A program made the position numbers and the translations under genes. 64,000 bases of DNA, taken from Falsochrobactrum ovis. Lineage in GTDB: Bacteria; Pseudomonadota; Alphaproteobacteria; Rhizobiales; Rhizobiaceae. Below the pieces are notes generated by a model. The model was not told the DNA's origin. It worked only from the letters and a program-made list of their open reading frames with translations, and made no database searches. Positions within the stretch are counted from its first letter, which is position 1; the number at the start of each line of letters is the position of its first letter. Shown piece after piece: positions 1 through 7,961 of this stretch. Location: positions 1 to 64,000 of the forward strand of contig NZ_QLMK01000003.1 of the NCBI RefSeq assembly GCF_003259955.1. Direction: 5' to 3'.

Positions 1-163
1 AGCGCCGCTACAAACGGCGCAACCGGATCGAGATCATGTTCGGGCGTCTAAAAGACTGGCGACGTGTCGCTACGCGCTACGACAGGTGCCCTATGACCTT
101 CTTCTCTGCCATCGCTCTCGCCGCAACCGTTATCTTCTGGCTATGAGCAATGAGTCCTGAGCC
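1..163 (+). mobile_element. 3' end of an IS5-family insertion sequence (partial)
   Basis: The left edge holds the last part of a transposase gene followed by GAGTCCTGAGCC at 152-163. Its reverse complement, GGCTCAGGACTC, resembles the terminal inverted repeats I associate with alphaproteobacterial IS5/IS427-type elements. A TA dinucleotide follows at 164-165, consistent with the TA target duplication of that group. The other end lies outside the window, so neither the matching repeat nor the duplication can be checked. The element abuts a permease gene that has lost its 5' end. Confidence 0.75.
3..146 (+). CDS. IS5-family transposase, C-terminal fragment
   Basis: This open frame enters from the left edge and ends at TGA 144-146. 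It encodes 47 residues, including RIEIMFGRLKDWRR followed by VATRYDRCPMTFFSAIA. This is the conserved tail of IS5/IS427-type DDE transposases: the last catalytic Glu lies in RIE, followed by the basic helix and a hydrophobic end. The N-terminal DD residues are outside the window. No frameshift is seen in the visible part, so the copy could be intact. The reading frame stops 6 bases before the presumed terminal repeat, a normal layout for these elements. Confidence 0.82.
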   Translation, partial: RRYKRRNRIEIMFGRLKDWRRVATRYDRCPMTFFSAIALAATVIFWL

Positions 164-165
164 TA

Positions 166-702
166 ATGCGGGTATCAGACGCACGTCTGCCTCGATGGAT
201 CGCTCTTGGCTTTATTCGTCTGTTCCAAGGCACCCCACTCTTAATGCAGCTTTTTTTAGTGTTTTTTGGGCTTAACATACTCGGCTTCGGTATCAATCCT
301 TGGGTTGCTGCAGCCCTAGCGCTGACCCTTCACGCCAGCGCCTTTTTGGGAGAAATCTGGCGTGGCTGTATTGAAGCTGTGCCTCCCGGCCAACGCGAGG
401 CCGCTACAGCTTTGGGGCTGCGTTATTTCCACCGAATGCGCTATATAATCCTGCCCCAGGCAAGCCGGATTGCCATTGCGCCGACAGTCGGATTTCTGGT
501 GCAGCTTATCAAAGGTACTTCGCTTGCGGCAATTATTGGTTTTACCGAGCTGACCCGCCAAGGCCAAATCATAAATAATGCTACTTTCAGTCCATTTTTG
601 GTGTTCGGGACTGTGGCTGCGCTGTATTTTATACTGTGCTGGCCGCTTTCAATCTTGGCGCGTCGTATGGAAACCAGATTTTCTCGCTCAACAGCTCGTT
701 AG
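166..702 (+). pseudogene. amino-acid ABC transporter permease, 5' end lost to the IS element
   Basis: The frame encodes a HisM/GlnP-type inner-membrane permease. It contains the family segments FRGTPLL-like FQGTPLLMQLF, then EIWRGCIEAVPPGQREAATALG (the EAA loop that docks the ATPase), and PQASRIAIAPTVGFLVQLIKGTSL. Family members are usually 215-240 residues and begin with a first membrane helix. Here 178 residues remain, and the homology starts directly beside the IS end, so the first helix is missing. The ATG at 166 has no Shine-Dalgarno sequence and is probably an internal methionine of the old gene. The binding protein and ATPase downstream are intact, so the damage seems recent. A functional shortened product is possible but unlikely. 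Confidence 0.75.
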
Positions 703-758
703 GTGACTGTGGCGATATAAATGCCGGTAAGAACCGGTCAAACAGGGAAGGAAAGACA

Positions 759-1559
759 ATGAATTTTACCAGACGTATGGCATTAGCTTTTTTGGGGGCG
801 GGCGCACTCGCCACGGTGATGGCGTCCAGTGCTGTTGCCCAAACTATTGAAGGCATTAAATCGGCAGGCGAAATCAAAATTGGCATGCTGGTCGATTTTC
901 CACCATTTGGCATTATGAACACCAATAATGAGCCTGACGGTTATGATGCAGATGTTGCAAAACTTCTGGCCAAGGAGCTTGGTGTCGAGGCTAAAATCGT
1001 TCCTGTCACAGGGCCGAACCGAATCCCTTATCTTCAGAGCGGACAAGTAGACGTTTTGGTGGCTTCCCTTGGCATTACCGAAGAGCGGGCCAAAAATGTT
1101 GATTTTTCGCAACCCTATGCCGGCATTTCGATCGGCATTGTCGGTCCCACCGGGACTGAAGTTTCCAAGGCGGAAGACCTATCGGGCAAAACCATCGGTG
1201 TTGCGCGCGCAAGCACGCAGGATACGGCTGTAACGCAATATGCCCCGTCAGATGCCACAATCCGTCGTTTCGATGATGATGCCAGCGCCGTTCAGGCTCT
1301 TCTTTCCGGTCAGGTTGACTTGATTGGCCTGTCCAATGTGGTAGCAGCAGAAATCGAAAAAGCAGCGCCGGGCCGGTATGACCAGAAAGTGGAGCTGAGC
1401 CAACAAAAACAGGGTATAGCAGTCAAAAAAGGTTCGACTGAGATGCTGGAATTTGTGAACGACTTTCTTACCAAAGTGAAGAAAGACGGTGAGTTGAATA
1501 AGATTCATGAAAAATGGCTTGGTGCGCCGATGCCGGAGTTTTTGGCAGAAACAAAATGA
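759..1559 (+). CDS. amino-acid ABC transporter substrate-binding protein
   Basis: This is a 266-residue periplasmic binding protein of family 3 (polar amino acids). A signal peptide with twin Arg at residues 5-6 and a hydrophobic core ends near AVAQ, residue 27. The mature part has DFPPFG, a typical ligand-loop start, then GYDADVAKLLAKELG, VASLGITEERAKNVDFS and the lobe-2 start GKTIGVARAST. The start at 759 is chosen because AGGGAAGGAAAG lies just upstream; an in-frame ATG at 636 overlaps the permease and would add a non-signal extension. It lies between the truncated permease and the ATPase gene, as in a normal uptake operon. The ligand is unknown. Expression may now depend on an outward promoter in the IS element. 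Confidence 0.88.
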   Translation: MNFTRRMALAFLGAGALATVMASSAVAQTIEGIKSAGEIKIGMLVDFPPFGIMNTNNEPDGYDADVAKLLAKELGVEAKIVPVTGPNRIPYLQSGQVDVLVASLGITEERAKNVDFSQPYAGISIGIVGPTGTEVSKAEDLSGKTIGVARASTQDTAVTQYAPSDATIRRFDDDASAVQALLSGQVDLIGLSNVVAAEIEKAAPGRYDQKVELSQQKQGIAVKKGSTEMLEFVNDFLTKVKKDGELNKIHEKWLGAPMPEFLAETK

Positions 1560-1569
1560 TACTATTTTC

Positions 1570-1597
1570 CCATGTCCGGGAAATTTTCCGGGCATGG
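1570..1597 (+). other. intercistronic stem-loop after the binding-protein gene
   Basis: CATG and CCGG arms at 1570-1579 pair with CCGG and CATG at 1588-1597, with one T-G pair, around an AT-rich loop. No U-run follows. Such hairpins after binding-protein genes commonly protect the upstream message and lower expression of the distal ATPase gene; that role here is inference. Confidence 0.5.
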
Positions 1598-1634
1598 AAA
1601 CTATCTTATTTATTCAGGAAGGAAGTTTCTGATC

Positions 1635-2408
1635 ATGAACTATTCGGCTCAGAATAAAGCGCAGCGGCCAGAAGCTTCCGGTCCTGCAGTGCTGATGGAA
1701 GGCGTCAATAAATGGTATGGAAACTATCATGCATTGCGCGACATTAATCTTCAAGTCGAACGTGGTGAGAAGATCGTTATTTGTGGGCCATCGGGGTCGG
1801 GAAAATCAACCTTAATCCGTTGTATCAACCAGCTCGAAACCATCGAAAAAGGCCGAATTTTTGTTGACGGGCTTGAGCTGACGGCCGGCGGAAAAAACGT
1901 GGACACCATTCGGCAAGAAACAGGAATGGTCTTCCAGCAATTCAATCTTTTTCCGCATATGACAGTTCTCGAAAACTGCACCCTTGCGCCAATGAAAGTG
2001 CGCGGCGTTTCAAAGGCAGACGCAGAAAAGACCGCTCGCATCTATCTGGAGCGGGTTCGCATTCCAGAACAGGCGGATAAATATCCAGCGCAGCTTTCAG
2101 GCGGACAGCAGCAACGGGTTGCTATTGCTCGCGCTCTTTGCATGAACCCAAAAATCATGCTGTTCGATGAGCCGACATCAGCCCTTGACCCTGAAATGGT
2201 CAAGGAAGTCCTCGACACCATGACCGATCTGGCCAAAGAGGGCATGACTATGCTTTGCGTAACCCACGAAATGGGCTTTGCGCGGCAAATAGCAGATCGA
2301 GTGATCTTTATGGACCAAGGGTCTATTCTCGAAATGGCAGCGCCGGACGAGTTTTTTGATGATCCAAAGCACGAAAGAACGCGTGCATTTATTGGCCAAA
2401 TTTCCTGA
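1635..2408 (+). CDS. amino-acid ABC transporter ATP-binding protein (GlnQ/HisP type)
   Basis: This is a 257-residue cytoplasmic ATPase. Walker [10 protein letters not shown] lies at about residues 51-59, the Q-loop at FQQFNLFPH near 100, the signature LSGGQQQR near 154-161 and Walker [13 protein letters not shown] near 174. The H-loop is VTHEMGFAR. These features and the length match polar-amino-acid importers. The start at 1635 is chosen for the AGGAAGGAAG ribosome site about 10 bases upstream, which excludes the in-frame ATG at 1572 inside the hairpin. It would energise uptake together with the upstream permease, which is now truncated by the IS element, so the system may be dead unless a second permease exists to the left. 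Confidence 0.9.
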   Translation: MNYSAQNKAQRPEASGPAVLMEGVNKWYGNYHALRDINLQVERGEKIVICGPSGSGKSTLIRCINQLETIEKGRIFVDGLELTAGGKNVDTIRQETGMVFQQFNLFPHMTVLENCTLAPMKVRGVSKADAEKTARIYLERVRIPEQADKYPAQLSGGQQQRVAIARALCMNPKIMLFDEPTSALDPEMVKEVLDTMTDLAKEGMTMLCVTHEMGFARQIADRVIFMDQGSILEMAAPDEFFDDPKHERTRAFIGQIS

Positions 2409-2607
2409 ACGCATCAATTCCTATCAGCGAGCCCTTGAGGGGTAAATCACCCTACTAGGGGGGTAAAGATATATTTGTCAGCATGTTTCAAGCTGACTAT
2501 CAATTATCAAAGACAGACAGAATTTATAGTTAGTTATGTTAACTTCGGCCAATTGATTCCACACCTGTTCGATATTTATGGACAGGCCGGAGACTGGGAG
2601 AGGACAG

Positions 2608-4299
2608 ATGTTGGAACAGATAATCGATCAAGGTGCGGGGCGTATTCCTGCCGATCTGGTGCTAAAAAATGGCCGCTTTTTTGACCTGGTTACCGGTGAT
2701 TTGGTCGATAGCGATATCGCTATTTGTGGTGATCGGATCGTTGGTACTTTCGGCACCTATGCTGGAAAAAAAGAAATAGATATTTCCGGTCGTATCGTTG
2801 TTCCAGGATTTATCGACACACATTTGCATATTGAATCCTCTCATATCACCCCGCACGAATTTGACCGTTGCGTATTGCCACAAGGTGTGACGACGGCAAT
2901 TTGTGATCCGCATGAAATCGCAAATGTTCTTGGGGTCGAAGGTATCAAATATTTTCTTGAGAGCGCGCAGGAAACCATCATGGATATCCGCGTTCAGCTT
3001 TCAAGCTGCGTTCCTGCAACGCATATGGAGACATCCGGTGCGGAACTACTGATTGATGACTTGATGCCATTTGCCGATCATCCAAAAGTGATTGGTCTTG
3101 CTGAATTTATGAATTTTCCGGGCGTTCTCGCCAAAGATCCTGAATCTATGGCAAAGCTGAAAGCTTTTCAGGGGCGGCATATTGATGGCCACGCACCGCT
3201 TTTAAGCGGGTTTGATCTCAACGCTTATATCTCGACCGGGATTCGCACCGAACATGAGGCAACAAGCGCAGAAGAAGCGCTCGAAAAAATGCGTAAGGGC
3301 ATGCATGTTCTGGTGCGCGAAGGGTCGGTTTCGAAAGATCTGCAAGCCTTGATGCCGATTATCACCGAGCGTCATGCGCAGTTTCTGGCCTTATGCACCG
3401 ATGATCGCAATCCGCTGGATATTGCTGACCAAGGGCATCTTGATTATCTCATTCGGACGGCCATAGCCGGGGGCGTGGAACCCATCGCTATCTATCGAGC
3501 AGCCAGCGTTTCCGCAGCGCGCGCGTTCGGTTTGTTCGACCGTGGACTGATAGCCCCCGGTCAAAGAGCAGATCTGGTGGTCATTGATAGCCTCGAAGGC
3601 TGCCACGCAGAGACGGTAATTTCTGCCGGGCGCGTCGTTTCCGAAGATCTGTTTTCAAGCCGAAAAACTGTAGACCCGGTCGGGCGTAATAGTGTTAAGG
3701 CACCACGGGTTAATGCATCGGATTTTCGTGCCCAATCCAATAGTGGCAAAACTCGTGCTATCGGGATTATTCCCGGCAAGATTATTACGGAAAGCCTTGA
3801 TTTTGAACTTAAAATTGGCCCTGACGGGGTGGAGCCCGATCTTGCCCGTGATGTCGTAAAGATTGCAGTTGTTGAGCGCCACGCTAAAAACGGTAATATC
3901 GCTGTCGGCTTTGTCCACGGGTTCGGATTGACGGCTGGCGCGATCGCTTCCACCGTAAGCCACGATTGCCATAATATTTGCGTGGTGGGCGTATCGGATG
4001 AAGATATTGCTAGGGCGGTAAATCGGCTTGGCGAAATCGAGGGCGGTTTTGTCGTCGTGCGAGATGGCAAGATTTTGGCTGAAATGCCGCTTCCGATCGC
4101 AGGCTTGATGAGTGTGGAAACTTATGAGACCGTGCGCGAACAGTTGCGTGAACTGCGTCGTGCAGCGGAGCAACTCGGCACAAAATTGGAAGAGCCGTTT
4201 CTACAATTGGCCTTTGTCGCGCTGCCTGTTATCCCGCATTTAAAAATAACGGATAAGGGCCTTGTCGATGTCGATAAATTTGAATTTGTTGGAAATTAG
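2608..4299 (+). CDS. ade: adenine deaminase
   Basis: The 563-residue product is an amidohydrolase of the Ade type, converting adenine to hypoxanthine and ammonia in purine salvage. The metal motif THLHIESS (His72 and His74) is followed by [53 protein letters not shown] and the late [10 protein letters not shown] segment. Together these are characteristic of adenine deaminase rather than of other amidohydrolases, and the length is normal for the family. The start at 2608 follows GGGAGAGGACAG; an upstream in-frame ATG at 2578 lacks a ribosome site. It stands alone between the amino-acid ABC genes and a convergent Lrp gene. A small dyad, CCCTACTAGGG, at 2450-2460 lies in the leader region. Confidence 0.93.
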   Translation: MLEQIIDQGAGRIPADLVLKNGRFFDLVTGDLVDSDIAICGDRIVGTFGTYAGKKEIDISGRIVVPGFIDTHLHIESSHITPHEFDRCVLPQGVTTAICDPHEIANVLGVEGIKYFLESAQETIMDIRVQLSSCVPATHMETSGAELLIDDLMPFADHPKVIGLAEFMNFPGVLAKDPESMAKLKAFQGRHIDGHAPLLSGFDLNAYISTGIRTEHEATSAEEALEKMRKGMHVLVREGSVSKDLQALMPIITERHAQFLALCTDDRNPLDIADQGHLDYLIRTAIAGGVEPIAIYRAASVSAARAFGLFDRGLIAPGQRADLVVIDSLEGCHAETVISAGRVVSEDLFSSRKTVDPVGRNSVKAPRVNASDFRAQSNSGKTRAIGIIPGKIITESLDFELKIGPDGVEPDLARDVVKIAVVERHAKNGNIAVGFVHGFGLTAGAIASTVSHDCHNICVVGVSDEDIARAVNRLGEIEGGFVVVRDGKILAEMPLPIAGLMSVETYETVREQLRELRRAAEQLGTKLEEPFLQLAFVALPVIPHLKITDKGLVDVDKFEFVGN

Positions 4300-4314
4300 C
4301 GCTCAAAAACTGGC

Positions 4315-4743
4315 CTAACGATCGATTCTCGTCGATAGAATAATAGATGACATGGTGCGCTCGACGCCTTCTAGCGCGCCAATCCTATCCAGCACCGCAT
4401 CTAACTCTTTGATTGATGGCGCTTCTACGATCACGATCATATCGAAGTGACCGCTCACCGAGTGAAGTGTGCGAACCGCCATTATGCCGCGAAGAGCTTG
4501 CTCAAGTTTAGGTGCAAATTTGGGCAGTGCTGTCACCATAACATGCGCCCGCACTAAATCACGCTCAAATTCTGGAGCAATGCGCACCGTATATCCTTCG
4601 ATGACGCCGCGTTTTTCGAGTTTTTCCAGCCTGCTTTGAACGGTTGTTCTGGATACGCCGAGTCGTCGCGCCAGATCGGCTGTTGACGCACGGGCGTTTT
4701 CACGAAGAAGGGCAATGAGGGCGAGATCAGCATTTGTCGTCAT
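4315..4743 (-). CDS. Lrp/AsnC-family transcriptional regulator
   Basis: The product has 142 residues. An N-terminal winged helix-turn-helix (ADLARRLGVSRTTVQSRLEKLEKRGVI, about residues 22-49) is followed by the RAM effector domain with VSGHFDMIVIVEAP. This is the classic AsnC-type architecture, which usually senses an amino acid and works as dimers to octamers. It is divergently transcribed from the saccharopine-dehydrogenase-like gene, with 124 bp between the two starts. Specific Lrp-type regulators often control the neighbouring amino-acid catabolic gene, so control of 4868-5971 is the simple inference. The ligand cannot be read from sequence. Confidence 0.9.
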   Translation of the reverse strand: MTTNADLALIALLRENARASTADLARRLGVSRTTVQSRLEKLEKRGVIEGYTVRIAPEFERDLVRAHVMVTALPKFAPKLEQALRGIMAVRTLHSVSGHFDMIVIVEAPSIKELDAVLDRIGALEGVERTMSSIILSTRIDR

Positions 4744-4807
4744 AATGATTATTCGTTACGTCATTTTGCACAAATAAGCAACGCAAATCGTCGTAATGGA
4801 GGCTTCT

Positions 4808-4848
4808 ATTCGCCGGAAATTATGCGAATCTAGGCTATCTATTCGCAT
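4808..4848. promoter_or_regulatory. candidate Lrp operator with three half-sites
   Basis: ATGCGAAT at 4822-4829 and ATTCGCAT at 4841-4848 form a perfect 8-bp inverted repeat with an 11-bp spacer. A third ATTCGC lies at 4808-4813, so half-sites recur every 16-17 bp. A weaker ATTCGT lies at 4751-4756, near the Lrp start. The array sits directly before the ribosome site of the 4868 gene. Regularly phased half-sites suit an oligomeric Lrp-type regulator. Confidence 0.55.
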
Positions 4849-4867
4849 CTATGAAGGGGCAGTATAA

Positions 4868-5971
4868 ATGAAAGAGATCGTTGTTGTTGGCGCCGGGAAA
4901 ATTGGAGCAACTATCGCTGATCTATTAGCCGGGACGGGAGATTATGTGGTCACTGTAGTTGATCGGGCACAAGAACAGCTTGACGCGCTTGAAACCTCTT
5001 CTTCAATCAAAACGCAAGCGCTCGACATCAAAGACGCAGTAGCTCTGGAAGCGGTTTTAGCTGGTAAATTCGCAGTTCTGAGCGCTGCTCCATTTCAGCT
5101 CACAACCTTGATTGCTGAAGCGGCTGCGAAAACTGGTGTCCACTATCTTGATCTTACTGAAGATGTCGCCAGCACCAAACGCGTGAAAGAACTGGCGCAG
5201 GGCGCAAAGACTGCTTTTATCCCGCAATGTGGTCTTGCTCCAGGTTTCATTTCGATTGTGGCCTATGATCTGGCAAAGCGCTTTGACACGCTTGATAGCG
5301 TTCGTATGCGTGTGGGCGCTCTGCCGGAATTTCCTTCGAACGCTCTTAATTATAACCTGACCTGGAGCACGGACGGTCTCATCAATGAATATATTGAACC
5401 GTGCGAAGCCATTGTAAACGGCATATTGACCAAAGTTCCCGCTTTGGAAGAGCGCGAAGAATTTTCGCTTGATGGTGTTACTTACGAGGCGTTCAACACA
5501 TCGGGTGGTCTTGGTACGCTCTGTGAAACCTTGGAAGGAAAAGTCCGCACCCTGAATTATCGCACCATTCGTTATCCGGGCCACGTTGCTTTGATGAAGG
5601 CGCTGCTCAATGATCTTGGTTTGCGTCATCGTCGCGAAGTGCTCAAAGATATTTTTGAAAACGCACTTCCATCCACTATGCAGGACGTGGTCGTCATTTT
5701 CGTAACCGTTTCGGGAACGAAGAATGGCCGTCTGGTTCAGGAAACCTATGCAAATAAGGTCTATGCTGCTGAAATTGGTGGCATGATGCGTTCTGGCATT
5801 CAAATTACAACGGCATCGGCAATTTGTGCTGTGCTCGACATGTTGGCAAAAGGCGATTTGCCTCAGCAGGGTTTTGTCCGTCAGGAGGACATTACGCTTG
5901 ATACTTTCCTGGCCAATCGGTTTGGCCAAGCATATGCGCAAGAGAACCAATGCAACCGTTTGGTTGCGTAA
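4868..5971 (+). CDS. saccharopine dehydrogenase-family oxidoreductase
   Basis: The protein has 367 residues. The N-terminus VVVGAGKIGATIADLLAG is a Rossmann NAD(P)-binding fingerprint (GxGxxG). LDLTEDVA and IPQCGLAPGFISI follow, both typical of the saccharopine dehydrogenase / Lys9-like fold, and the C-terminal part carries the substrate domain. The family acts on lysine-derived saccharopine or on related imine-forming amino-acid reductions, and the exact substrate is not visible. An AAGGGG ribosome site precedes the ATG. It is divergent from an Lrp regulator and followed by a strong terminator, so it is probably a single-gene unit. Neighbouring basic-amino-acid binding proteins support a role in lysine metabolism, but that is inference. 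Confidence 0.85.
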   Translation: MKEIVVVGAGKIGATIADLLAGTGDYVVTVVDRAQEQLDALETSSSIKTQALDIKDAVALEAVLAGKFAVLSAAPFQLTTLIAEAAAKTGVHYLDLTEDVASTKRVKELAQGAKTAFIPQCGLAPGFISIVAYDLAKRFDTLDSVRMRVGALPEFPSNALNYNLTWSTDGLINEYIEPCEAIVNGILTKVPALEEREEFSLDGVTYEAFNTSGGLGTLCETLEGKVRTLNYRTIRYPGHVALMKALLNDLGLRHRREVLKDIFENALPSTMQDVVVIFVTVSGTKNGRLVQETYANKVYAAEIGGMMRSGIQITTASAICAVLDMLAKGDLPQQGFVRQEDITLDTFLANRFGQAYAQENQCNRLVA

Positions 5972-5993
5972 TAATCCGCACAACTCATTCATA

Positions 5994-6023
5994 CCGTTGC
6001 GCATTGGCGCAACGGAATTTTTT
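5994..6023 (+). terminator. rho-independent terminator
   Basis: CCGTTGCGC at 5994-6002 pairs perfectly with GCGCAACGG at 6007-6015 around ATTG, followed by AA and six T. It ends the saccharopine-dehydrogenase-like transcript. Confidence 0.9.
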
Positions 6024-6117
6024 GTTTGTCGGAAAGTGTGATTTGAAAATCTTTCTGAAATAGGGTTCAAGCAAAAACAAAGAATTGTCGATAAAGGCAG
6101 CGTTCGGGGAACTAAAG

Positions 6118-6132
6118 CGTTTGTAACAAACG
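6118..6132. promoter_or_regulatory. 15-bp perfect palindrome upstream of the first binding-protein gene
   Basis: CGTTTGTAACAAACG is a perfect palindrome with one central base, 71 bp before the ATG at 6203. A second inverted repeat, TTTCTTC/GAAGAAA, lies at 6156-6178 in the probable leader. The 15-bp site has the form of a repressor or activator operator. The regulator is not known. Confidence 0.45.
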
Positions 6133-6202
6133 TATCGATATATCTGCGTGGAATGTTTCTTCTAAATAATGGAAGAAATCTCCACCAACCTATAGGTCCG
6201 CC

Positions 6203-6967
6203 ATGTTAAAATCTTTGTTGCTTGTCGGTCTGGCCAGTGTTGCTTTTAGCATGCCAGCGCAAGCGAAAGAATGGAAAGAAATCCGCATCGCCAGCGAAGG
6301 CTTCTATCCACCATTCAATTATATGTCTCCCGATGGAGAGTTGATCGGTTTTGATCTCGATATCGCAAATGCGCTCTGCGATGCTATGGAAGCCAAGTGC
6401 GAGATCATTGCCAATGATTGGGACGGCATGATTCCGGGCCTGCAAGCAAATAAATTTGACGCGGTGATTGCTTCGATGGCGATTACTGAAGAGCGTCAGC
6501 AGCAAGTCGCATTTACTGACCGCTATTACAGCACCCCTTTGGCGATTGTCGTTCCAAATGATACGGATATTGAATCCGTTGACGCAGCCTCATTCGATGG
6601 AAAAGTGGTTGGGGCGCAAGCAGGTACCACGCAAGGCAATTATGCTGAAGATGTTTTGGCCAAAGCTGGCGCCGAAGTTAAGCTTTACCCCACTGCTGAC
6701 GAAGCCCATGCGGATCTGGAAACAGGCCGGCTTGACGCGGTTGCGGCCGATAAGTTTGTCTCGGCGGAATGGCTTAAGGGCGGTAGCGGCGCAGAATGCT
6801 GCAAATTCTTAGGTGATATTCCTGGTACCGAAACCCAAATCTCGATTGCGCTGCGTAAAGGCGACGATGATTTGCGGGAGCAGTTTAACGAAGCTATCAA
6901 GAAAATCCGCGAAGACGGCACCTACGATACTATCCGTAAGAAATACTTCGATTTCGACATCTATTGA
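6203..6967 (+). CDS. basic amino-acid ABC transporter substrate-binding protein (HisJ/ArgT-like), copy 1
   Basis: This is a 254-residue periplasmic protein of family 3. The signal peptide ends at AQA, residue 21. The mature chain has ASEGFYPPFNY, GFDLDIANALC, DWDGMIPGLQANKFDAVIASM and ITEERQQQVAFTD. These match lysine/arginine/ornithine/histidine-binding proteins, including the close Cys pair of ALC...AKC seen in HisJ and ArgT. It ends with an unusual KKYFDFDIY tail shared with its neighbour. The ribosome site is modest (AGGTCC). No permease or ATPase gene is adjacent, so it must use a transporter encoded elsewhere or act in sensing. Confidence 0.88.
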   Translation: MLKSLLLVGLASVAFSMPAQAKEWKEIRIASEGFYPPFNYMSPDGELIGFDLDIANALCDAMEAKCEIIANDWDGMIPGLQANKFDAVIASMAITEERQQQVAFTDRYYSTPLAIVVPNDTDIESVDAASFDGKVVGAQAGTTQGNYAEDVLAKAGAEVKLYPTADEAHADLETGRLDAVAADKFVSAEWLKGGSGAECCKFLGDIPGTETQISIALRKGDDDLREQFNEAIKKIREDGTYDTIRKKYFDFDIY

Positions 6968-7108
6968 TACGAAAATAACATCAGGCGCGTCTAATCTTGG
7001 CTTGAAGGTGGACGCGCCCGGTGCTTCACTGACATTTCTGATAGATGTCTGATCAGGACGATCTAAAAAACAAAACAACAAACAAGAATAAGTAAGAAGG
7101 GGAAATGA

Positions 7109-7870
7109 ATGTTTAAATCTATCCTAGTTGCTGGGGTTGCTGCAGTTCTTTTTTCATTGCCAGCGCAAGCGAAGGAATGGAAAGAAATTCGTATTGCAAC
7201 CGAAGGCGCATATCCGCCCTTCAATTTCCTTGCCGCCGATGGAACTCTACAGGGAATGGATGTCGAGATCGCGCAGGCTCTTTGTGTGGCTATGGAAGCC
7301 AAATGTGAAATCGTTGCCAATGATTGGGACGGCATGATACCGGGCCTGCAAGCCAATAAGTTTGATGCGGTTGTTGCCTCAATGAGCATCACCGAAGACC
7401 GCAAGAAGCAGGTGGCTTTCACCGACAAATATTATTCCACACCGCTTTCTGTCGTTGTGCCAAAAGATAGCCCGATTACCTCCGTTGCTCCCGAAGCTTT
7501 CGCAGATAAAGTGGTTGGTGCGCAAGGTTCCACTACGCAAAGTGCATATGCAGAAGATGTCTATGGCAAAGCGGGGGCGGAAGTTAAGCTTTATCCCACC
7601 GCAGATGAAGCCAATGCTGATCTAAAAAGCGGGCGTGTGGATGCGGTTGTCTCGGACAAATTTCCGATCGCCGACTGGGTCAAAGGCGATGGTGCCGATT
7701 GCTGTAAAATGCTTGGCGATATACCGGGTACGCAAACCGATACCGCGATTGCTCTTCGTAAAGGCGATGACGACTTACGCGAACAGTTCAATGCAGCGAT
7801 CAAGAAAATTCGCGAAGATGGGACTTACGACACCATCGTGAAAAAATATTTCGATTTTGACATCTATTGA
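7109..7870 (+). CDS. basic amino-acid ABC transporter substrate-binding protein (HisJ/ArgT-like), copy 2
   Basis: The 253-residue product is a tandem paralogue of the preceding gene. By eye about seven of ten positions match, including the signal peptide end AQA, DWDGMIPGLQANKFDAV, KAGAEVKLYPTADEA and the C-terminal KKYFDFDIY. Differences cluster in the ligand-lobe loops, as expected if the pair shares one permease but differs in substrate, like HisJ and ArgT. Its ribosome site (AAGGGGAAATGA) is much stronger than that of copy 1. The two genes are 141 bp apart, with a GGCGCGTC/GACGCGCC hairpin at 6984-7018 between them. A perfect terminator hairpin follows at 7906. Confidence 0.88.
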   Translation: MFKSILVAGVAAVLFSLPAQAKEWKEIRIATEGAYPPFNFLAADGTLQGMDVEIAQALCVAMEAKCEIVANDWDGMIPGLQANKFDAVVASMSITEDRKKQVAFTDKYYSTPLSVVVPKDSPITSVAPEAFADKVVGAQGSTTQSAYAEDVYGKAGAEVKLYPTADEANADLKSGRVDAVVSDKFPIADWVKGDGADCCKMLGDIPGTQTDTAIALRKGDDDLREQFNAAIKKIREDGTYDTIVKKYFDFDIY

Positions 7871-7905
7871 TTGCTGATACAGCAACCTATTCTGTGATTT
7901 GTAGT

Positions 7906-7944
7906 GAAGCACACTGGCGGGGAGCCAGTGTGCTTCGCATTTTT
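7906..7944 (+). terminator. rho-independent terminator with 13-bp stem
   Basis: GAAGCACACTGGC at 7906-7918 pairs perfectly with GCCAGTGTGCTTC at 7924-7936 around GGGGA, followed by GCA and five T. It ends the binding-protein transcript only 17 bases before the next gene, which has no room for a separate core promoter downstream of it. Confidence 0.9.
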
Positions 7945-7961
7945 GCCAAGCTGAGGGAAAC

